A DNA stretch of 64,000 bases, taken from positions 682,001 to 746,000 of the forward strand of contig NZ_JBLEOY010000001.1 in NCBI RefSeq assembly GCF_048541835.1. The letters run 5' to 3'. Position 1 is the stretch's first letter; each line of letters begins with the position of its first letter. A model generated the notes under the pieces. The model was not told the DNA's origin, did not search any database, and was given only the letters and a program-made list of their open reading frames with translations. The stretch is from QIJE01 sp048541835 (GTDB lineage: Bacteria; SZUA-79; Acidulodesulfobacterales; Acidulodesulfobacteraceae). The position numbers and the translations under genes were made by a program. This document shows, piece after piece, positions 9,091 through 18,670 of this stretch.

Positions 9091-10646
9091 AGGAAGCGGT
9101 CTCTCGGCAGGGTGCAAACCTGCATTCTTGCGTTAATAGTTAGCCGGCAAAAGGAAATAGCATCGTTTAAGCCGCAGGACTATTGGCTTGTATTTGCCGA
9201 TACAAATAAAAACATTCGTTTCAATTGGGTTAGCTGCGATCATGATAATTGCGACAACAAGATCAAAAGCAAAAGCCATGCCGATGAGATAGTCTCTCTG
9301 CTTACCGATCAAACGGCAGTTGTTCAAAAGATAACTAATGAAGGTAAAGCAATTAATGCTCCTAAGCTGTTCTCCCTCACCACATTGCAGCAGGAAGCAA
9401 ACAGAATATTCGGATTGTCGGCACAGGAAACACTTAACATAGCCCAAAGTTTGTATGAAAAACACTGCACTTCATATCCGCGCACCGAAAGCCAATATCT
9501 TGATAAGACATCCGGCACAAAAGCAAACTGCAAGAAGATTATCAATTTCATAAGTAGTAGGTATCCGACTGATCGGACTAATCTGAATGTCGGCAAAAAG
9601 GTGTTCGACAAATCCAAGCTCACCGATCATCATGCTTTAATACCTCAAATGCCCGATAGGCAGACACTAATCTATCGGCAAACGAGCAAAAGATATTGGA
9701 TCCGATCACACGCAGATTCATTGCTGCATTCTATCCTGCATACAGATATACGCAGACAACAGTATTTGCCGAAGCGAACGGTCAAATGCTCACTGCCGTT
9801 GGCAAAGTCGTAACCGATAGCGGATGGAAAGAGGTTTATAACTTTTTCAAACAGGAAAAGGACAATTTTCTGCCTGTTGTGGCAAAAGGAGAGCTATTGC
9901 AGCTGATAAAAATCATAAGTGAAATGAAGCAGACCAAACCGCCGGCAAACTACAACGAAGCAAAGCTGCTGAATGCAATGACCAACGCTAATCAATTTGT
10001 TAACGACAAACAATTAAAGCATATTCTCAAAGAGAACGCAGGCATAGGAACACCTGCCACAAGAGCACAGATTATAGAAGTTTTGTTAAAAAGAAAATAT
10101 GTTCTCCGTAAGAAGAAAATGCTCATTCCGACAGAAAAAGGCATATTTCTCATAGACAGCTTAAATGGCAGCAAGATAACAAAACCCGACTATACAGCTT
10201 TATGGGAACAAAGACTCGAGGAAATCGTACAAGGCAAAGAAACAAGAGAACAATTCATGCAAGATGTTGTTGCTTATCTGAACGATCTTGTTAAATTTTC
10301 AGATACACTTAAATTAAGCCTGCCTGCTGGATCCTCGGCAAAAGCAGGTAAAAAAGCTACAAAAGGAGATAGAAATATGGATACAAATGTTTTAGGAAAA
10401 TGTCCGGAATGCAAAGGTGATGTGGTAGAAAGCAAAAAGGCATACGGATGCTCAAACTGGCGTAGTGAAGATGGCGGGTGCAGATTCGTTATCTGGAAAA
10501 CGATAGCCAAAAAGGCTATCACGGAAGCTCAAGCTAAAAAGATCATTGCGGGAGAGAAGGTGCCTGTCAATGGACTCACCAGCAAAGCCGGCAAGAAGTT
10601 CGGAGCGTATCTGAAATACGATAAGGATCAGCGGAAAGTGGTATAA
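9091..10646 (+). pseudogene. topB: DNA topoisomerase III, N-terminally truncated and frameshifted
   Basis: Only the region after the TOPRIM domain survives. LSAG, then RVQTCILALIVSRQKE in another frame, marks the start, adjoining the IS256 end. The active-site Tyr is present in the YPRTESQYL motif. A second shift near 9670-9690 moves into the frame giving LSANEQKILDPITRRF and continues to 10646. GIGTPATRAQIIE is the conserved family motif, and a C-terminal zinc-ribbon-like repeat begins CPECKGDVVESKKAYGCSNW. Plasmid- and ICE-type TopB proteins have such tails, so this is probably a remnant of a conjugative element. The missing ~200 N-terminal residues include the TOPRIM Mg2+ site, so it cannot function. 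Confidence 0.85.
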
Positions 10647-10663
10647 TGGTAAAAAAAATATCA

Positions 10664-10735
10664 ACAATTGTTGTTACCCCGCCAAATTGGTGGGATATAC
10701 ACAATAGGATATATACAGACGTTGTAGCCAATGTG
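10664..10735. repeat. Left boundary of the nuclease-helicase cassette
   Basis: CCCGCC at 10678 pairs with GGTGGG ending at 10693 to give a short hairpin, followed by repeated GATATAYAC-type text and GTTGTAGCC at 10721-10729. The last nine bases are the exact inverse complement of GGCTACAAC at 14725-14733, just past the helicase gene, so the gene pair is bracketed by inverted ends. This resembles cassette boundaries seen around accessory genes; recombinational meaning is inference. Confidence 0.4.
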
Positions 10736-10751
10736 AGAAAATGGAAGAAAT

Positions 10752-11552
10752 ATGAATATTGAATATCAAAATATTGAAACAACTAATCGAGGATATAAGG
10801 GGGTGTCTGTAACTGAAACAGAATGCCGTGAACACTTACAAGGAGCTGTTAAGGATAACCTTATTGATAGGGAAGAAAGGGAAGATACACTTGAAAAGTT
10901 ACGGGCTTTACAATCTGAAACAGGTTTTAAGGTAAGTGAACAACTTTTAATTGATATTCAAACTCTCGAAAGTGAAGAGATTGATGAAAGAATTTTCAGG
11001 GTTAGTGAAGCTTATGCTGGAATAATATTAGAAGAACATTTTTCTTGCAGGTTTCATTGGAATGAATTGAGAGATTCTAGAAATCCAAAAGGAAATAAAC
11101 CTGGAGCAGACTTGGTTGGTTTTATTGAAATAGATGGAGAAATTCTATTCCTTTTTGGAGAGGTAAAAACATCATCGGAAAATAGAAGACCACCGCAAGT
11201 AATGACTTATTCTGATGGAATCGAAAAGCAATTGTTAGATTTATACAACAATCCAAGTAAACGGTTAATACTAATAACCTATTTAAAAAGTAAAGCTAAA
11301 TTGTTTCCTGATAATCATCAATTCAAAATTGATTTGAATGAAGGAATAAAAAGCTATTATTCCGAAAATAATAAATATCAACTTATAGGGGTCTTGGTAA
11401 GGAATATTGAACCGAACAAACGGGATGTTTTGCCAAGTTATGACAGATTAAAAAGAGATATATTGGAACCAACAGGTTTACAATTATTAGCTTTGTATAC
11501 TCCAATCAATAGTAGTGACTGGTTAAAAACAATAAATGGAAGTGAAGAATGA
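10752..11552 (+). CDS. HamA-like nuclease (Hachiman-type defence pair)
   Basis: A 266-residue protein with a PD-(D/E)xK nuclease core: E86 in RVSEAYAG, D120 in KPGADLVGF, and E137-V-K139 in FLFGEVKTS. The DUF1837 (HamA) family shows the same order: a helix with Glu, GxDxxGF, then GExK. HamA is the effector nuclease of Hachiman, held in check by its helicase partner. The ATGA overlap with the helicase gene at 11549 shows translational coupling. The first ~50 residues are charged helix and unfamiliar. Start choice: the ATG at 10752 follows GAAGAAAT; no earlier in-frame ATG is supported. AbpA-type nuclease partners are an alternative assignment. No lesion is visible, unlike neighbouring genes. 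Confidence 0.65.
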   Translation: MNIEYQNIETTNRGYKGVSVTETECREHLQGAVKDNLIDREEREDTLEKLRALQSETGFKVSEQLLIDIQTLESEEIDERIFRVSEAYAGIILEEHFSCRFHWNELRDSRNPKGNKPGADLVGFIEIDGEILFLFGEVKTSSENRRPPQVMTYSDGIEKQLLDLYNNPSKRLILITYLKSKAKLFPDNHQFKIDLNEGIKSYYSENNKYQLIGVLVRNIEPNKRDVLPSYDRLKRDILEPTGLQLLALYTPINSSDWLKTINGSEE

Positions 11553-14500
11553 GCGTTCAAAATAAATATAAAATATTAGAAGATTTATATTCTGATTTGT
11601 TGCAGGATATTGGAACGCTTATTCAAAAAGGAAAATTATCAAAGCGTTTCAATAATATCAATTTAACAGATGAAGAAATCATTAGGTTAAATAAAGCAAA
11701 AGAATTATGCGAATTAAAAATTGTTGAGTATTGGGAGGAAAGAGATAATGAAACTTTCAAAAGTTTGTGCTCTACATATTTTGATATTGCCGTATTATTT
11801 CCTGTTAATATAGATAATGAATACTTTATTTATGAGCAGATAAAACTATTTGCTTTCGGATACCTTGGCGAAAATTGGCATTTTATAAGACAATATATTA
11901 AAAATAATACAGAAATATTTGAATCTTTATCCAATGAAACAGATTGGAGTAAACGATTATTAATAATTTCATTTAAGGCAATATATCATTTAATAAAAAA
12001 AGATTCGTGGGAAGAAATAAATCAAGCTGTTGAGTATATAAATAGTTTAAGGCAAGGACAGGAAGAATTTGAAGCCATTTACCTTTTAAGATTTGAAGAT
12101 AATAGCCGTCCTTATGCAGCGGCTGAATTAGTTGCTTTGTATCATTTTTCTAAAAGTATAGAAATTCTTGGGCAATATTTAATTGAAGGTCGCCCTATTG
12201 AACCGGAAACCCAAATAAACTACCATACTAATATTTCAAAAGAGTTTGCAAATAAATCAGGTAACATTACTTTATCATTATTGTTTCAATTTTTTGAAGG
12301 ATTTGCCTTAAAATTAATTAGAAATACCATATGGCACTCCACAAGAGGCATAAATAATTGGGTTACAAAATTTAATGAATTTATTACCAAAGAAAGTAGT
12401 AATAATATATTTGAATTGCTTTATCCTCAAAAAGAATCAATTGTTAGAGGTGAATTGCTAAATCCGGCACATAGAGCAATTGTGTTAAATTTACCAACAT
12501 CGAGTGGTAAAACATTAATTGCAGAATATAGGATTTTACAAGCATTAAACCAATTTGGAGGACAGCAAAATAAAAAAGCTTGGATAGCTTATTTAGTGCC
12601 AACAAAGACCTTGGTAAACCAAATCTTTTTACAATTAAATAATGATTTTGGTAAAATCGGATTAAAAATTGAAAAAGCAAGTGGTGCCATTGAATTAGAT
12701 GGCTTTGAACAACATTTAGTAGAAGAAAAAGGAAATCAAACAGATTTTGATATTTTAGTTACTACTTATGAAAAAATGAATCTTTTGGTCAGGCAAGGTT
12801 TGGGAACAACGGAAGAACGACCACTTGTTTTAACAATTGTAGATGAAGCACACAATTTAGAAGAAAAAACAAGAGGATTAACATTAGAGTTATTACTCTC
12901 AACCATCAAAAATGATTGTGAAGATGTTAATTTTCTTTTAATGACACCCGACATTTCTAATTCCAATGAAGTAGTAAATTGGTTGGCAGGTGACAGAGGA
13001 AAAGTAATCAACTTGGATTTGGATTGGTGGCAACCTAATGAGCGAGTTATTGGTGCTATTCAAATTGATGGACGAGGCAGAAATTATGATTTTGTATTAA
13101 AGACCCTGCATACAAATAAAGGAACTTATGAAATAGGAGAAAATATTCCTTTACTTCACTGTGAAGATGTGGAATTAACAAAATCAAAAATTAATTCAAA
13201 ATTAAAGATTGCATCTCATCTATCTGCCCAAATTTTAGATATAAATTCACCTATAATTGTTCTTGCATCAAGGATAAATGACACTTACTCAATAGCAGAT
13301 TATTTATATGATGCTTCAATTGATAATTTTGATGATGACGAGGATATTGATTTGTTAATTCGTTTTGTTGAAAGTGAATTGGGTGAAGATTTTCCATTGG
13401 CAAAATATTTAAAACGAAGAATAGCAATCCATAGTTCAGCATTACCTGATGAAATTAGATTTTTAATAGAAGATTTAATGAATAATAAAGGTAAGTTACA
13501 AGCATTGGTTTCGACAACGACAATTGCACAAGGAATTAATTTCCCAGTTTCAGCTGTTATTATGGGAGCTTATAATTATCCGTTTATAGGTTCAATGCCA
13601 GTTAGAGATTTTTGGAATTTAGCCGGACGTGTTGGGAGAACTGGGCAAAACAATATGGGTTGGATTGGAATTGCTGCACGAAATGATAATGATTTATTTG
13701 ATATAACCAATTATGTTCAAAAAGCTTCTGATGATTTATTATCTCAATTGGTTGGTGCAATAGATTCTGCACTGCAAAGAGCAGATGAAGACTTTGCAAG
13801 ATGGTTATTTATTGATGAAAGATGGTCTGCGATTCTTCAATATATTTCTCATTTAAGAAGACAAACCCAACAATTGGATGAATTTTTATCTCAATTAGAA
13901 CAAAAATTACAAAGCACCTTTGGTTATAGACAGTTATCAGAAGATAAAAAACAATTTCTGAAAGAAAATATTCGTAGATATGCACGAAACATTACTGTTT
14001 CTGATGCTAATAAATCTGATGAGACAGGATTTTCAACAGTTTCAATTAAACAAATGATTAAAAGATTAGCAAAAACTAATTTAACACCACAAGATTGGCA
14101 AAAAGGCCAATTATTCTCAGAACATAATAACAGTATGAGAGAACTTGTAGGTATTATGATGAATACTTATGAAATAAGAAAGTCAATTGAGGATATTACT
14201 ACAAGTGGTCAATCAATATCGCATTCAAGTATTGCTCGATTAATTATTGATTGGGTAAATGGTAGAACTATTTCAGATATTTCGGCAAGAATTTTTCCAA
14301 GGGATAATCAGGCGATTCAAAAAACTACAAAAGCACTGTATAAAGTTATTGCAAATGCGGCTACTTGGGGATTAGCTGCATTACAGAAGATGCCAACAAG
14401 TGGGATTGATTGGGATAATTTAAGCAAATTGGAAAAAAATAAAATGGCTAATTTACCTGCATATTTACATTACGGAGTTAATACTGACGAAGGTGTATTG

Positions 14501-14719
14501 ATGAGAAAAAATAATGTTCCCCGCAGTATAGCTAACAAACTAGGTTATTTTTATAAACAATCGATAGGTAATGATAATATTTTCAGTGTTACAGCATCTC
14601 AAATTTCAGAATGGTTGAGAAGACAAGATGTAATGATATGGAATAACTCTGTTCCAAACAATAGCAGATTGTCAGGAGAAGATTATAAAAAAATTTGGAA
14701 AAAACTAAATGGAAAATAA
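11549..14719 (+). CDS. HamB-like DEAD/DEAH superfamily 2 helicase
   Basis: A 1056-residue intact protein. The first ~290 residues are helical and carry no motif I recognise. The helicase core follows: motif I LPTSSGKT at 315-322, motif Ia YLVPTKTLVNQ near 349, motif II VDEAH at 431-435, then a second RecA domain with STTTIAQGINFPVSAVIMG and motif VI AGRVGRTGQ near 690. The remaining ~350 residues form a C-terminal helical region. In Hachiman, HamB surveys DNA with ATP hydrolysis and releases HamA when triggered. The two genes overlap by four bases. The protein is longer than many HamB helicases, so it may be a divergent subtype or an AbpB-like relative. It is one of the few intact large genes of the island. 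Confidence 0.65.
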   Translation: MSVQNKYKILEDLYSDLLQDIGTLIQKGKLSKRFNNINLTDEEIIRLNKAKELCELKIVEYWEERDNETFKSLCSTYFDIAVLFPVNIDNEYFIYEQIKLFAFGYLGENWHFIRQYIKNNTEIFESLSNETDWSKRLLIISFKAIYHLIKKDSWEEINQAVEYINSLRQGQEEFEAIYLLRFEDNSRPYAAAELVALYHFSKSIEILGQYLIEGRPIEPETQINYHTNISKEFANKSGNITLSLLFQFFEGFALKLIRNTIWHSTRGINNWVTKFNEFITKESSNNIFELLYPQKESIVRGELLNPAHRAIVLNLPTSSGKTLIAEYRILQALNQFGGQQNKKAWIAYLVPTKTLVNQIFLQLNNDFGKIGLKIEKASGAIELDGFEQHLVEEKGNQTDFDILVTTYEKMNLLVRQGLGTTEERPLVLTIVDEAHNLEEKTRGLTLELLLSTIKNDCEDVNFLLMTPDISNSNEVVNWLAGDRGKVINLDLDWWQPNERVIGAIQIDGRGRNYDFVLKTLHTNKGTYEIGENIPLLHCEDVELTKSKINSKLKIASHLSAQILDINSPIIVLASRINDTYSIADYLYDASIDNFDDDEDIDLLIRFVESELGEDFPLAKYLKRRIAIHSSALPDEIRFLIEDLMNNKGKLQALVSTTTIAQGINFPVSAVIMGAYNYPFIGSMPVRDFWNLAGRVGRTGQNNMGWIGIAARNDNDLFDITNYVQKASDDLLSQLVGAIDSALQRADEDFARWLFIDERWSAILQYISHLRRQTQQLDEFLSQLEQKLQSTFGYRQLSEDKKQFLKENIRRYARNITVSDANKSDETGFSTVSIKQMIKRLAKTNLTPQDWQKGQLFSEHNNSMRELVGIMMNTYEIRKSIEDITTSGQSISHSSIARLIIDWVNGRTISDISARIFPRDNQAIQKTTKALYKVIANAATWGLAALQKMPTSGIDWDNLSKLEKNKMANLPAYLHYGVNTDEGVLMRKNNVPRSIANKLGYFYKQSIGNDNIFSVTASQISEWLRRQDVMIWNNSVPNNSRLSGEDYKKIWKKLNGK

Positions 14720-14724
14720 ACACT

Positions 14725-14859
14725 GGCTACAACATTGTGTATAAGCAATGGCGGGTAAAGTACTAAAAATGAAATGAATATGAATAAAGTTAAAACGGTA
14801 CAAAAATGAACAGAAGTGCGGAAAACCCCGCCACTGCTCATACACTTGTCCGTTGGCGG
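14725..14859. repeat. Long imperfect inverted repeat after the nuclease-helicase pair
   Basis: GTGTATAAGCAATGGCGGG at 14737-14755 pairs with CCCGCCACTGCTCATACAC at 14827-14845 with two mismatches in 19. Outside these, GGCTACAAC (14725) and CGTTGGCGG (14851) form the outer ends. An imperfect stem with unpaired outer AAC/GTT boxes and a ~70-base centre is the geometry of an integron attC site. It immediately follows the helicase stop, where a cassette's attC would be. Confidence 0.5.
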
Positions 14860-14957
14860 TCATTGCAACAAGATACAATAGACAGTGAATACAAGATAAA
14901 ATTATCGTAAATTTGAACAAAAAATTATAGAGTGGCAGAATAAACAACATTTAAATT

Positions 14958-15130
14958 ATGAGTAATGCAAAAATATCCATACGTTTTTTTGACGACCGCG
15001 AAGTGCGTGCTGTTTGGGACGAAGAAAACGCCAAATGGTGGTTTTCAGTATTGGATATTGTAGCCGTGCTTACCGATCAAAATGACTACACCAAAACCCG
15101 TAACTATTGAAAATACCTTAAACCTAAATT
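14958..15130 (+). pseudogene. BRO-N / antirepressor-like N-terminal fragment
   Basis: An ATG at 14958 reads 50 residues resembling the BRO-N antirepressor domain (IRFFDDREVRAVWDEENAKW, then WFSVLDIVAVL). A TGA at 15108 replaces the usual Trp in the RNYWKYL motif, and KYLKPKF follows in frame before the IS1634-type element begins at 15131. The gene is therefore stopped and then cut by the insertion. BRO-N proteins are common in phages and accessory elements; no functional product is expected. Confidence 0.65.
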
Positions 15131-16776
15131 CCCGTGTTATTGTAACGAGGCAGGCGGAGTGACACCCAATTTGGTGTAGAGATTCATCTGCCGTTTTGTT
15201 GTTTCTCCGACCTTTAGCTGACACCCCGGCGATTCAAAACATTCGATGACATCAAGCTCATCGGAAACCTCCTGTAAGGTATGGTCTTTGAACATATTGT
15301 TTTCCTGCATCTTTTTTGTGATGTAGGATAGAAAGATAAGGGCAATAAACTGCATAAAGAGCTTGCCGTCCAGGCTTTGTTCCGATGAGACAGCCGCACG
15401 GCGCAGATTCAGTCGTTCTTTCAGATTATCGAAGGCTTTTTCCACAACATCCTTGTTCCGATAGATCGTAAGCGCCTCAACTGAGTCTTTTATATCGTTG
15501 CTTAAAAGGGCAAAATAACCGTATTTGCGTTTTATCTCTGCAACGGCTTCTTCTTTGGCTACAATCTTCGTACCTCGAACCGGCGTGCTTTTCACCTCAA
15601 AGTATTTGGCATGCTGCTTCTCATTATCCGGATTGAGCCGGCCGCTTTTCAATTCTTCCTGCCAATCTGCCATTTTGCCGTTAAAGACTTTTTCCTCCTC
15701 AAGTGCCCGTTCCGGTGAATAATAGAGATGAAGATACATTCGACGATCCGCTTTGATTGCGTCACCTTTGTAGGGGCGATCATGTACATAGTTCCATACT
15801 ATCGGCAGCGAATAGCAATAGAGTTGGTATGTCCGGTTATAATACGCCCAATTGCGCATCTTGTCACCAACAGTGTTAAGATGTGTCTTTATAAGCTTCA
15901 GGGACAGCTTGGCGGCAATCAGGAACTTCATATGATGACTGTACATATCATTGATGTTGGCTGCACTGAAGAAGCCACGATCATAACAACCTTGATCTTC
16001 TTATAGCCCAATCTGTTCATGTCAGCCAACAGTTTTCTTAGTGTTTTCACGTCGGGAATGTTCCCTGCCAGCTTTCGATAATAAAATGGTAAGCGGGATT
16101 GTTGCCCAAAGAGCAGGGTTAGATTGATCTGTGCCAGATGCTCATGATCTTTGTTTTTGCCGTAGCGAACCTGTCTGAAGCATTTTGAATAACTTGAGAT
16201 AGATGTGCTGTCATAAGCCAGATATTCATTCTCCACCCGTCGTTTTCCCTGAAGCCGGAAAAATCGTTGCCTGGCTTCCTCGGTGATAGATGCGAAGAGC
16301 TCACTGCTTCTCTGGGAAGAGATACTCTTACCATAGGGATGTCTGTGGAGTAGAGCCCAATGGGGAAAACGACTCAAGGGATTCTTATCCTCCAGGATCA
16401 GGTAATAGGCAATGGAGAGGATTTGTCTGTAACCCTCGGTAAAACATCTCTTCAGATCCTCCGTCACTCCGGTAGCCTCACCGATCCGGTCAAAGAGATA
16501 GGTAGCCCCGTAGAAACAGCGAGCCGTCCATGTGACCGGCACCGGTCCACGTTTGGTTTTCTTGCGAGATATTTTTCTTTTTTCGGTTGAAACAATCTTC
16601 TGTGTCTTTGGATCCACCCGTCCAATGCATTTGCGTTTTGCTCTGGATTGCTGCTTATCCTTATTCCAATAAGAGATCGACTCATACGCATAAGTGACCC
16701 CTGACTTTTTATTGGTCTGATACACAATAGCTGCCATATACAATCTCCCCATTATTCCTCGTTACATCTTTTCGGG
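15131..16776 (-). mobile_element. IS1634-type insertion sequence (IS4-like DDE)
   Basis: The ends share CCCG-N7-GTAACGAGG: at 15131 on the plus strand and as its complement ending at 16776. The bounded 1646 bp encodes one long DDE transposase on the minus strand. AATT is found directly outside both ends, which may be a short target duplication or an extension of the terminal repeat, since AATT is its own complement. The left neighbour is the BRO-N fragment and the right neighbour is the hsdM fragment. Confidence 0.8.
15137..16752 (-). pseudogene. IS1634-family transposase, frameshifted
   Basis: Two frames of 274 and 269 residues overlap at 15928-15946. The first contains the N-terminal domain and first catalytic Asp (ENEYLAYDSTSISSY). 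The break falls exactly at the second catalytic Asp: the sequence after KKIKVVM should read DRGFFSAANINDMYSHH, but loss of one G near 15980 shifts the frame. The second piece includes the C-terminal Glu region (YRNKDVVEKAFDNLKERL). The ~540-residue reconstructed protein has family length. With the frameshift at the active site the element is dead unless another copy supplies transposase. Confidence 0.9.
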
Positions 16777-17213
16777 AATTCAGGGTGCATGGTAAAAGCT
16801 AAATCTGCTTTACTTTTTGGTGCCAAAACTCCGGCAGGAGAAAAACGAGGGTCATTAATCAATAAAGGATTGGCATCGCCTTCCCAATGGATTGAATAAG
16901 GCGGATTGGAGACAATGACATCAAAGGGTTCATCGTCCCAGTGATGGGGATCGGTGAGGGTGTCATCGTAGGCAATATCAAACTTATCATAGTTGATATC
17001 GTGTAAGAACATATTGATCCGGCAGAGGTTGTAGGTGGTGAGGTTGATCTCCTGCCCGAAAAACCCTATCTGCACATTTTCTTTGCCAAGAACCTTGTCA
17101 AATTTAAGCAGCAGAGAGCCGGAGCCGCAGGCGGGATCATAAACTTTGTTGACCGATTTTTTACCCAAGGTGGTGATTTCTGCCAATAACTCACTGACTT
17201 CTTGCGGAGTATA
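16777..17213 (-). pseudogene. hsdM: Type I restriction-modification methylase HsdM, central fragment
   Basis: The open frame holds the SAM-binding motif DPACGSGSLLL and the catalytic SNPPYSI, preceded in frame by YTPQEVSELLAEIT, all diagnostic of HsdM N6-adenine methylases. It ends at KADLAFTMH, where the IS1634-type element interrupts the gene; the last ~10 residues of the open frame are insertion sequence. The N-terminal ~180 residues and the C-terminal part are absent, and no hsdS or hsdR is near. It is the remains of a type I system, about 145 residues of an original ~500. Confidence 0.85.
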
Positions 17214-17305
17214 ATATCACTGCTTATACTCATTCCTAACAGATTTGTCCAATCATCCAGCCACGGGATAAGATCGTGGATCGCTTTGCTCTCATGATCT
17301 TATCC
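17214..17305 (-). other. Coding-like remnant between hsdM and repA
   Basis: On the minus strand ESKAIHDLIPWLDDWTNLL reads openly before breaking near the hsdM fragment. It looks like protein-coding text but I cannot place it. It may be the first residues of a small gene following repA that was joined to hsdM by deletion. Confidence 0.3.
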
Positions 17306-18125
17306 TTATTCGTTATGTTTTGTTAACCTGCCTGCCGTCCATCTTGTTTCAAATTGATCACGCTTCATTTTAAGTCCATTTTTTATATTATTTGCGATTT
17401 CCTGATGCATTATATCATTCCCCCCCCCAAATTCCTGTATTTGTTTTTTTTCATATACAATTCATCAACGGGTTTTGAATAATTAAGTTTACATAAAGTT
17501 TCTGTTCCGCTATGTCAATTGGTAAAGAATTAGTTTCTTCCGGAGTAAGTGATTGCATTTGCATAACAAACCTGCTGTTATCGTTGCCATCGACCTAATG
17601 TATTCTGAAAAATGTATCTAAAACTACTAATAGTTTGTTTTCTGAGAATCGGGTAAGCCAGTCTATTCAATGATCGTTTGGTGTTACACTGCCAAATGTT
17701 TTACTCATTAGGTTAAATTGTTTGCCGGCAACAGAGACAATATCAAGATTTTCGTCTAAAGCTTTAAGAATAGATTTATTTTCCGCCTATGCATTATATT
17801 TATCCGTGATACAAACGGATGCAAATATGTTTTTGGTGGCAATATTTTTAATTCTGTATTTTAGTATCAATTCAGGATCTTCGGCATTTACATATCCGAC
17901 TTTACATCTCTTACTACTAACCAAACTGAGCATATTTGTTGTTCCGGTGGTATCAGCCAAACACATGGCAAGTTGCATTGCAAAAAACGATTTTCCAATG
18001 GCTCCTGTTCTAAGACGTAACCCTACAGTGCAGGATATAAAACCGAGAATTATATATTCTATATCAGGCAGATCATTATTGACTACATCCGAAATTAATA
18101 TTCTTTCAATATTATGAATAAATTT
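17306..18125 (-). pseudogene. RepA-like AAA ATPase/plasmid replication helicase, decayed
   Basis: Pieced across frames the minus strand reads PDIEYIILGFISCTVGL, then IGKSFFAMQLAMCLAD (a damaged Walker A region), VGYVNAEDPE, LDIVSVAGKQFNLMSK, LLVVLDTFFRIH (Walker B), DGNDNSRFVMQM, and a basic C-terminal tail to a TAA at 17306. This order matches RepA-type hexameric helicases of mobilisable plasmids and elements. At least four frame changes and several stops are present, including a run of ten Cs near 17426. It marks an extinct plasmid or integrative element within the island. Confidence 0.65.
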
Positions 18126-18531
18126 AACGATATAAACCCTAATGGGCTATTTACCGGTGAAGTGAAATATTCAAATCCGATTCTGATAAACAAAATATAC
18201 CATCAGATATGAATCCCGACTTCATAGAGAAATTAAAAGATGACCTGTAAAACAAAAACGATAACTTTTATGCTTCTTTATTAATGAGTAAAGATAAATT
18301 ATTTAATATTTTGTTTGGAAAAGTAAAATTAACGAGGGTCGAAGTTATTGAGCTTACGAGCTTACGCAAAGATTAAATTGGCCTCTTAATAATACGTAGC
18401 ACCAGCAGGTTATATGCCTGAAGAATCCAAGAGAATAGCAGGCAACCAAAAGGCATTAGCTTCATTTAGAAACATGGATCAAATAAGAGATTGGCAACTT
18501 ATTAAATCAGTTGGTATATATAAGTTTTTTA
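18126..18531. other. Non-coding/decayed stretch next to tRNA-Leu
   Basis: The plus strand contains short coding-like pieces in shifting frames (SDMNPDFIEKLKDDL, then NILFGKVKLTRVEVIELTS) that I cannot assign. No intact gene, no clear repeat of the tRNA 3' end and no terminator were seen. It is probably degraded island sequence up to the tRNA boundary. Confidence 0.35.
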
Positions 18532-18619
18532 TGGTGCCGAGGGCCGGAATCGAACCGGCACGGAACTAAGTTCCGAGGGATTTTAAGTCCCTTGCGTCTA
18601 CCACTTCCGCCACCCCGGC
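18532..18619 (-). tRNA. tRNA-Leu (anticodon UAA)
   Basis: The minus strand gives an 88-nt cloverleaf with acceptor GCCGGGG pairing CCTCGGC (one G-U), a long variable arm typical of Leu, anticodon loop CTTAAAA (UAA), T loop GGTTCGATTCC and an encoded CCA at 18532-18534. Its 3' end faces the accessory island (1-18.5 kb), so it is the likely integration target. Confidence 0.95.
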
Positions 18620-18670
18620 TAAACTAATCAAAAAATGTGCAGCGAATAACGATATTAATAATCTAAAAAC

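Noticed and set aside
10646..10762. A 38-codon frame starting in the topB stop (TAATG) and overlapping the HamA start
   Set aside because: Its sequence mostly reflects the boundary repeat and it overlaps a well-supported gene; no family resemblance.
17420..17432. Run of about ten Cs, considered as a phase-variable tract
   Set aside because: It lies inside an already multiply broken repA remnant, so slippage would have no effect.
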